The translations under genes were made by a program, and so were the position numbers. 64,000 bases of DNA from Pseudeuparius sepicola (Eukaryota; Arthropoda; Insecta; Coleoptera; Anthribidae). Where the stretch lies: the NCBI GenBank assembly GCA_963920635.1, contig OY987308.1, positions 27,838,096 through 27,902,095 of the forward strand, given 5' to 3'. Shown in pieces: positions 58,217 through 64,000 of the stretch (position 1 is the first letter of the stretch; the number at the start of each line of letters is the position of its first letter). The notes beneath the pieces were generated by a model, which worked only from the letters and a program-made list of their open reading frames with translations, ran no database searches and was not told where the DNA came from.

Positions 58217-59186
58217 TCATCGTTTGCGGATCGTCCTAGCAGGCCGCGGGCGCTCCCCGTCGAGACGGTCCGCGCCTGCGCCGTTGGCCTTCGTCCTTTT
58301 CCACTTCATTCGTCTGTTCTGGAACCAAACCTTCACCTGACAAAGTTCCGAATTAGAAAATTTAAGTAATAATAATAACGACGACCAACAACCTGTCGCT
58401 CGGTGAGGTCCAGGGCCACCGCGATTTCGTACCTCCTCAGTCTGGTCAGGTAGTTGGAGTGGCAGAATTCGTTCTCCAGCTGCCTGATTTGGTTTTTCGT
58501 GAACGCGGTTCGTTCCTTTCGCGGTTTCACCGCGATATTATCGCCCGCCTCTAAAATAATAATAATAGTAATATTATTTAACGGGTTTCTCTCTATAATA
58601 TGACGAAGATATTAAGAAAATACTTTTAAAAATCCATTGGGTCTTTAAATGTTGTAGTATATAGGTACGCAACATAAGCTCAAAAATTAATTGGAAAAAG
58701 TTTTGCGAAATAGCCGTAAGCACTTCCGGTGCTTGCTAATAAGATGAGTTGTGTGGGACATATTTTTATCTAAATTAAATCAAATTTCAAAGATAGGCGT
58801 GCAGCATATTATGTTTCCGTTTCCAAAGCAATATAATAAATCACGAAATGTACAGCCCCTTTATAATCCCCTACTTAAGAACTGGATTAAGGGACGGTAC
58901 CACCGCTTTTTGGGTGGTCCCCTAAATTGGTCTGATACCTACCCGGACAACAATTTCCGTTGCTCAGTTCCAAATCGGCGCGTTGGTTTATTTGTAAATT
59001 TTCAAAATCCCCTGGACGAGTCTCGTCGGTGCCGCCGCTCTCGTTATAAAAGTACCAGTCGGGGTCGTGGTGCTGCTCGAAAAAATTCTGATGCTCCTGG
59101 AAGTCGCACTTGGCGAAATTCTGCGCGTAGAAACTCTGGTCGTACTGCCCGTACGGGTTCGGATCGTTTTCGCACTTGAAGTGCAT
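58217..59186 (-). CDS. btn: Buttonless / Meox-class homeobox transcription factor
   Basis: A DNA-binding homeodomain protein; in Drosophila, btn marks dorsal median mesodermal cells. Exons 59186-58943, 58550-58393 and 58336-58217 agree in phase and give 173 aa. The N-terminal half is rich in Asn, Gln, Tyr and Asp. The homeodomain starts near [19 protein letters not shown], continues [20 protein letters not shown], then exon 3 supplies [15 protein letters not shown]. The tract [15 protein letters not shown] is the Meox/Mox signature. The intron falls after Q44 of the homeodomain, before VKVWF. The tail after the homeodomain is only about 22 residues (ending ARTIRKR). A TATA box precedes the gene. 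Confidence 0.9.
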
Positions 59187-59343
59187 TTTCCCGGGAAAAC
59201 CAAAGACCGGTCGGCCCGGCGCGCCCGCTAAACTAATTGGGTGCCGCCGCGAGTCGGCCCTGGATAAGCAACATCTGGACCAATGGGGAGAGGGCGTGGG
59301 CGGGGCCATTGGCGCGCCAGTTTCCAGGGGGAAAAAAACGGTA

Positions 59344-59351
59344 ATTTATAG
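59344..59351 (-). promoter_or_regulatory. Candidate TATA box of btn
   Basis: CTATAAAT on the minus strand, about 160 bp upstream of the btn start codon, in a GC-rich surrounding. The distance allows a leader of about 130 nt. Assigned by position and motif only. Confidence 0.5.
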
Positions 59352-60386
59352 CCGCGCAGAGAAAACAAGGGGCGGGATATGGAAGGAAAGATTTAGGGAT
59401 ATTATTATATTAGGAAAAAAGTATGTTTTTCGTGTTTCTGGCGCCTAAGTAGTGTCAAAGTTGCGGGGACGATTTTGGTAATTTATTGCGCTGGAAAGAT
59501 CAAAGATCGAAGCGCGTCGGAAAAGCGATATACACGGGGATCCAGATTTATTCTGGGATACTTATCATCAACAGATGATAAAAATAATACCTTTTGTGGG
59601 ACCTACCTATATAAACATGTTCAAGCGAAATTTGAAAAAAATATATTGATACGACTTTAAAAAAATAATTTCCTCATATACGTTATCTGATTTAAACAAA
59701 AATTGCCTCTTGTTTTTTGTGTCTGCGACAGTTTCAAGACAAATTTAATTATTCTTTTTAATTTGAAGAAATGGGACATGTTCGGATTTAGAATAAAAGT
59801 GGATCAGCCTGTATATAAATAAATACCTTCCCCCAATTAGTTTCAAAGTGTGCGCCTTTTCACACCTGCTGTCACATTAATTGGGCGTTTTGTACCACTT
59901 TTTTTCAAAGAAAACTAATTATTATTCGAGTAGGGAAGCACGGATTTATTTTTAAAGACGATTCTACGCAGTAGTACATTTCTCGTGGGACTAATTCGAT
60001 GCACAAGACGATCTGGAAAAGTAATCAAATATTTTTTCATTTCGAAATTTATGTTCGGTCCCACGCATAATAATGGGACAGTAAGTTGTCGTGATTCACT
60101 GGTGAATCATTTCGTTTATCGAGGGGCGCGAAATGAAAGACGGTTTTTTTAAAAATCATCGGCATGTTTCTATCGATATATTTACAATGATAAAATACAA
60201 TACGTTATGCGGCACAATATCATAATAATAGTTTTCCCCGACAATCGACTTCTTTTTATACCTACGAAATACTGCAACAATAATTTACAACGATAAATAC
60301 TATATTGTCTGCGTGATGGTCGCGATCGGCCGGCAGCACCGACCAGCGGCCAGGCGGTCGGGCGGTCGGGCGGCGCCGCCCGCCCG
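59352..60386. other. Intergenic region
   Basis: Upstream region of btn and 3' flank of the next minus-strand gene. No gene or repeat of note is seen. Confidence 0.4.
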
Positions 60387-63300
60387 CTACCTGTCCTGGG
60401 CGTCCACCACCACCTGCTGGAACAGCTGCGCCCCGGCCGCCCCCATCCGCTGCTTCACCTCGTGGTTGCCCAGCGCCGCCGTGCCGTCCCTCGCTATGAA
60501 CAGCTGCAGGCCCGAAGCTGCAACAGAACGGGGTTAGCGGCGACGCGACGCGGGCGGAACTGCCCATCCGCCCCGACAGCCATTGTCTCATATATAAATG
60601 TCGCATAGAGCTAACGGAGTTTTATATGAAAGGAACCGGTTGTCACCTCCAGTAATTGGGGTTTATAAGGGTTATATAAAATCAATGTGGGTACGGGTTA
60701 TAGTTAAGTTGTGTAAATATTTCCAACAGACCATTTTATAGCACCTGCAGTGACCGTCACCACAACATACACAATATACATACTATATCATGTTTGTATA
60801 TTAGTTTCCAATACCTCTATTATAAAATTATGATTGTCCAAGAGTATGTTATCATTATGAGCATTATTAGGTACTCCGAATGATGTTATTATTCCGACTG
60901 AAAGACGCCATGATGAAAATATAGAACAGAATCGACACGATCCACAATTACGAAATTTATTATCATTATACAATCACCATTACAGTGCGTAGTGCGTACT
61001 TTCTTCCGGACAATGTATAGTCGAAAAAATAATATAAGCGACCCTTGTCAAAATCGAAAAAATACTATTGGAGACCCTAAATCGCTACCTTGTTAAAATT
61101 GAAAAAAAAATAGTATTGGAGACCCTAAGTCCCTATCTTGTCAAAATTGGAAACCCTACGTCCCTATCTTGTCAAAATCGAAAAAATAGTATTGGAGACC
61201 CTATGTCCTTATCTTGCCAAATCGAAAAAAAAGTATTGGCGACCCTAAGTCCCTACCTTATCAAAATCGAAAAAGTAGTATTGGAGATCCTAAGTCCCTA
61301 CCTTATCAAAATCGAAAAAAATAGTATTGGAGACTCTAAGTCCCTACCTTGTACATTTCGAAAAATAGTATTGGAGGCCCTAAGTCCCTACCTTAACAGT
61401 TTTAAAAAATTGTATTGGCGACCCTAAGTCGCAACCTGTCATTCCGCTTTTATCAAGGATAAAACTTTCTGATACCTAATTATAAAATTTTAAAAAATCC
61501 CATATGGTGCGTACTTTCTGCCACACAAGGTATTTTATTTTTCTAAAATTTTAACAAAACATACTTTTATGGCACTGGTATATTTTTTAACTTTTTCTCG
61601 TAATTCTCGTGTTTCGAAGGCCCGTGCATTTTTTGAAGGTATCTTGCTTATCTTTGTAGCAAAATTTCTTTGCCACACACAATTTTGAATACCCTTAGCT
61701 AAACATCTTTTATTATATTTAGCTCAGAAAAAAAAACATACAATAATCAAGTAGAGGTTCGATATTTAAATCCCATGAAATATTACTAACACCATTATAG
61801 GCAAAGTTTATACCGGTAAGTACAAATCTTACAGAACCAAATTTAACACTGAAAGTAGCCGGGTTGTATAAAAGTGATGGAAATATTTACTCTACCATAG
61901 GTTATAAACTTTAAAGTTTTACAACGATACTAAAATAGGTGCTTGTGACTTTTTTAATGGGGTCTATAAAGGTAACCGAAATATTTCCGCAACTATATAG
62001 AATTACTAATGGTGGTTTAACTTCGGTAATGTAATAGTTGCGGTAAGTGTAATAAAACCAAAACTGTTTATCGGGCTCACTTTCCGCCGAATCGTCCTGC
62101 GGTTCCAGGTTGGTGCTCTTCAGCAGCTCCTCGATGACCACGTCGGTGTCGACGCGCGTGATCTCGACGCGGCCGGGCGCCTCCTCCGGGTTGCCGGCCC
62201 GCTTGGCGGACGGCGCCGCCGACTTGGGGCGCTCCAGGGAGCCCGGCTCGCTGCCGCCGCCGCCGCTGGGGTTCCTGCAACGTGAACGACTTGTACGGGG
62301 GACCGCCACGAGTTACCCGAACGCGAGGGTAGGCGACAACACAAACGAAAAACAAAGGTGGAAAAAAATTAGGGAGAGTATAAGGTGGACACTAACGCGA
62401 CGGCGACGCTCTGGCGGCGGGTTTTCGGGGCGCCGTCGGCGGCTTCGGCGGCGGCGGCGCTACAGTCGTTGGCGGCCGGCGGAGCCTCCAGGAATTTCCG
62501 GTGGTGGTGCGGGAAAGACCTGCAAGTGCGGGGTTAGTTTTTCTCGGGAGGGATATTAGTATACAATTAACAAATTTCAAGATGCACTGCCATATATGAA
62601 TCGTGATGATACGTACATTCGGGCGAAAGTCCAAGATTCGAGTTCTAAGGTCGACCATTCCAAGTGAAGCAGTTCAATTACATATAATTATAGAAATAAA
62701 CACGCATGCACTACAAGCTCGTTTCATTGTAAAACGGACGCCACCAAAAAAGCTGCAATTCAAATTGTTACAGAATGCCACGGGACACAAAAGAATTAAT
62801 AGAGGTTTAGTAAAACACCGGGTAGGTACATCAAAACCGTCACCAACGAAATCGGGACTCTGTTAAAAGTGTTCTGTCGTTAAAACAAAATTATTGTTGT
62901 CATGTTTTCTTTAGAATACAAATCAAGAGTTATTTTGATGTGTTTATAGTCGTCTTGTTTTGACCCTTTCTAACGATTCTGGAAGTTAAGCAAACGAAAA
63001 GACGTCGAAATGACCGATGGGGGTGATAAATAATACAGTTGGAGCACAGAAAAAAACAGCGAACACTCTTAACCGCCGTCCCAACGTACCTCCTGCGCGA
63101 CGAGTCGAGGCTGCTGAGCGAGGTGGCCCGGAGGCCCGCGGCGCCGCCGCCGCCCCCCTTCCTGGCCATTCCGGGCGTCAGGAACGCGGGGACGTCGTCG
63201 GGGCCGGGGCGGCAGGCCACCACCACGCCGGCGGACGGGGACTTCCTCAGCACGTGGCGGCGGTCGGCGGCGGGCGCCGGCGTGCTGTCCGGCGTGCGGT

Positions 63301-63428
63301 ACTCCTCGCCGGACGTGTCGACGTCCGTCGAGGTGAACTGGATGCGCAGCACCACCCCCCTGGGGGTGTGGAACTCCTCGTCCCCCTCGGGCAGGCGGTT
63401 GGGGGTCGACGAAACGAATTGGCGTTTG
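60387..63428 (-). CDS. Unrecognised protein, 5'-partial in window
   Basis: Four exons with agreeing phases: 63428-63090 (5' end at a CAG acceptor, so at least one exon lies further upstream), 62519-62397, 62274-62081 and 60517-60387 (stop 60389-60387). The readable part is about 260 residues. It is rich in Ser, Pro, Ala and Gly and probably disordered, with many SP/TP sites (SSTPNR, FHTPRG, YRTPDSTP, FLTPGM) and SRR/RRQS motifs, suggesting a proline-directed kinase substrate. More ordered-looking parts are GVVLRIQFTS, VEITRVDTDVVIEELL and the C-terminal GLQLFIARDGTAALGNHEVK. I cannot assign a family; a nuclear or chromatin-linked role would be a guess. Confidence 0.65.
61030..61440. repeat. 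Second array of the 45-bp minisatellite, inverted
   Basis: About nine tandem copies of a 45-46-bp unit reading GACCCTAAGTCCCTACCTTG then TCAAAATCGAAAAAA. Its reverse complement is the unit of the array at 27675-29068, so the same family occurs 32 kb away in opposite orientation. It lies in an intron of the unrecognised gene. Copies here are more diverged and contain A/T runs. Confidence 0.85.
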
Positions 63429-63433
63429 CTGCG

Positions 63434-64000
63434 CAAAGTTGGCCCCCTGATTTTTCGCAGGTATTTTTACGGTGATTTTGGGGAAGCTTGTTTGGTGGCG
63501 GGGCGAAGCGAGAGCGGCAACAGTGTAGGGAGCGTACGGGATCTCGTCAGTTTCGAGATAAAAACAAATCGCTAAATGATTTTCTCACTTTTTACTAGAA
63601 AGAAAACCGCATAGTAAACCTTGATAATTGAGATTGAGACCGGCTAAAATCGGGTGAAAAATAAAAATTCTACGCGGGCGCTTCGATTTCAAATGGGCCA
63701 CCCTGATTTCCTGAAATCTTCGTTATTTAAAAATAATGTTTTAACAAAAATTTTTGGGCATTCGATTGTTCTTGACGTAAACAACTACGTTGTTATAACC
63801 TTCTGCCAAGACCCTAGATACGATAATATACAATAATTATATTAATAGGGTTCCATAAATATATATATATAAGAAGATATTATCGATTTTATTGGAACGT
63901 TCATATATCTATGCAGGTCATGAACTGGCAGCGGAGATATTTAGGAATTAGTTATAATAAAATACTATTATTATTAATCCCCCTGCGACCCCGCAATGCC
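63434..64000. other. Window end, probable intron
   Basis: Upstream of the first visible exon of the minus-strand gene. It is GC-rich just upstream of the acceptor and AT-rich beyond. No exon could be assigned; the missing 5' exon probably lies outside the window. Confidence 0.35.

Overview
This window is nuclear DNA from an insect, probably a beetle. The organism call rests on gene content: a tropomyosin locus of the Drosophila Tm1 type with mutually exclusive exons, and a buttonless/Meox homeobox gene. It also rests on GT-AG introns, AT-rich intergenic DNA and many small DNA transposons. 'Beetle' is an inference; 'insect' is much safer.

Layout. 1-11.3 kb: plus-strand Tm1, non-muscle start exon through three alternative C-terminal exons. 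12.1-19.9 kb: minus-strand Idh3a (NAD-dependent isocitrate dehydrogenase alpha subunit), whose introns hold nested hAT elements, a Tc1-like element and other MITEs. 20.4-21.5 kb: plus-strand Surf4, divergent from Idh3a. 23.4-26.3 kb: minus-strand TNFAIP8-family gene (sigmar). 27.7-29.1 kb: a 45-bp minisatellite with higher-order structure. 29.6-32.7 kb: minus-strand Nrde2. 33.1-34.8 kb: Tbca and Pdcd7 on the plus strand, only 8 nt apart. 35.1-36.7 kb: minus-strand tetraspanin with a repeat-filled intron. 36.9-37.3 kb: two small overlapping minus-strand ORFs.

38.2-56.25 kb: a large imperfect palindrome with arms of about 8.7-9 kb around a 200-N gap. Outer edges are clearly diverged and much of the interior is nearly identical. 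Transposon insertions differ between arms, and a multi-exon transcription-unit-like structure with conserved splice sites is mirrored in both. The flanks are different genes, so this is not simply one locus assembled twice. This is the most unusual object here.

58.2-59.2 kb: minus-strand buttonless. 60.4-63.4 kb: the 3' exons of an unrecognised minus-strand gene. One of its introns holds a second, inverted array of the 45-bp minisatellite.

The genes are mostly unrelated housekeeping genes: cytoskeleton (Tm1, Tbca), TCA cycle (Idh3a), secretory pathway (Surf4), and RNA processing (Nrde2, Pdcd7). Two divergent pairs, Idh3a/Surf4 and Nrde2/Tbca, probably share promoters, and Tbca/Pdcd7 may share a transcript. 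All exon coordinates come from reading splice motifs and protein similarity by eye; no alignment was run.
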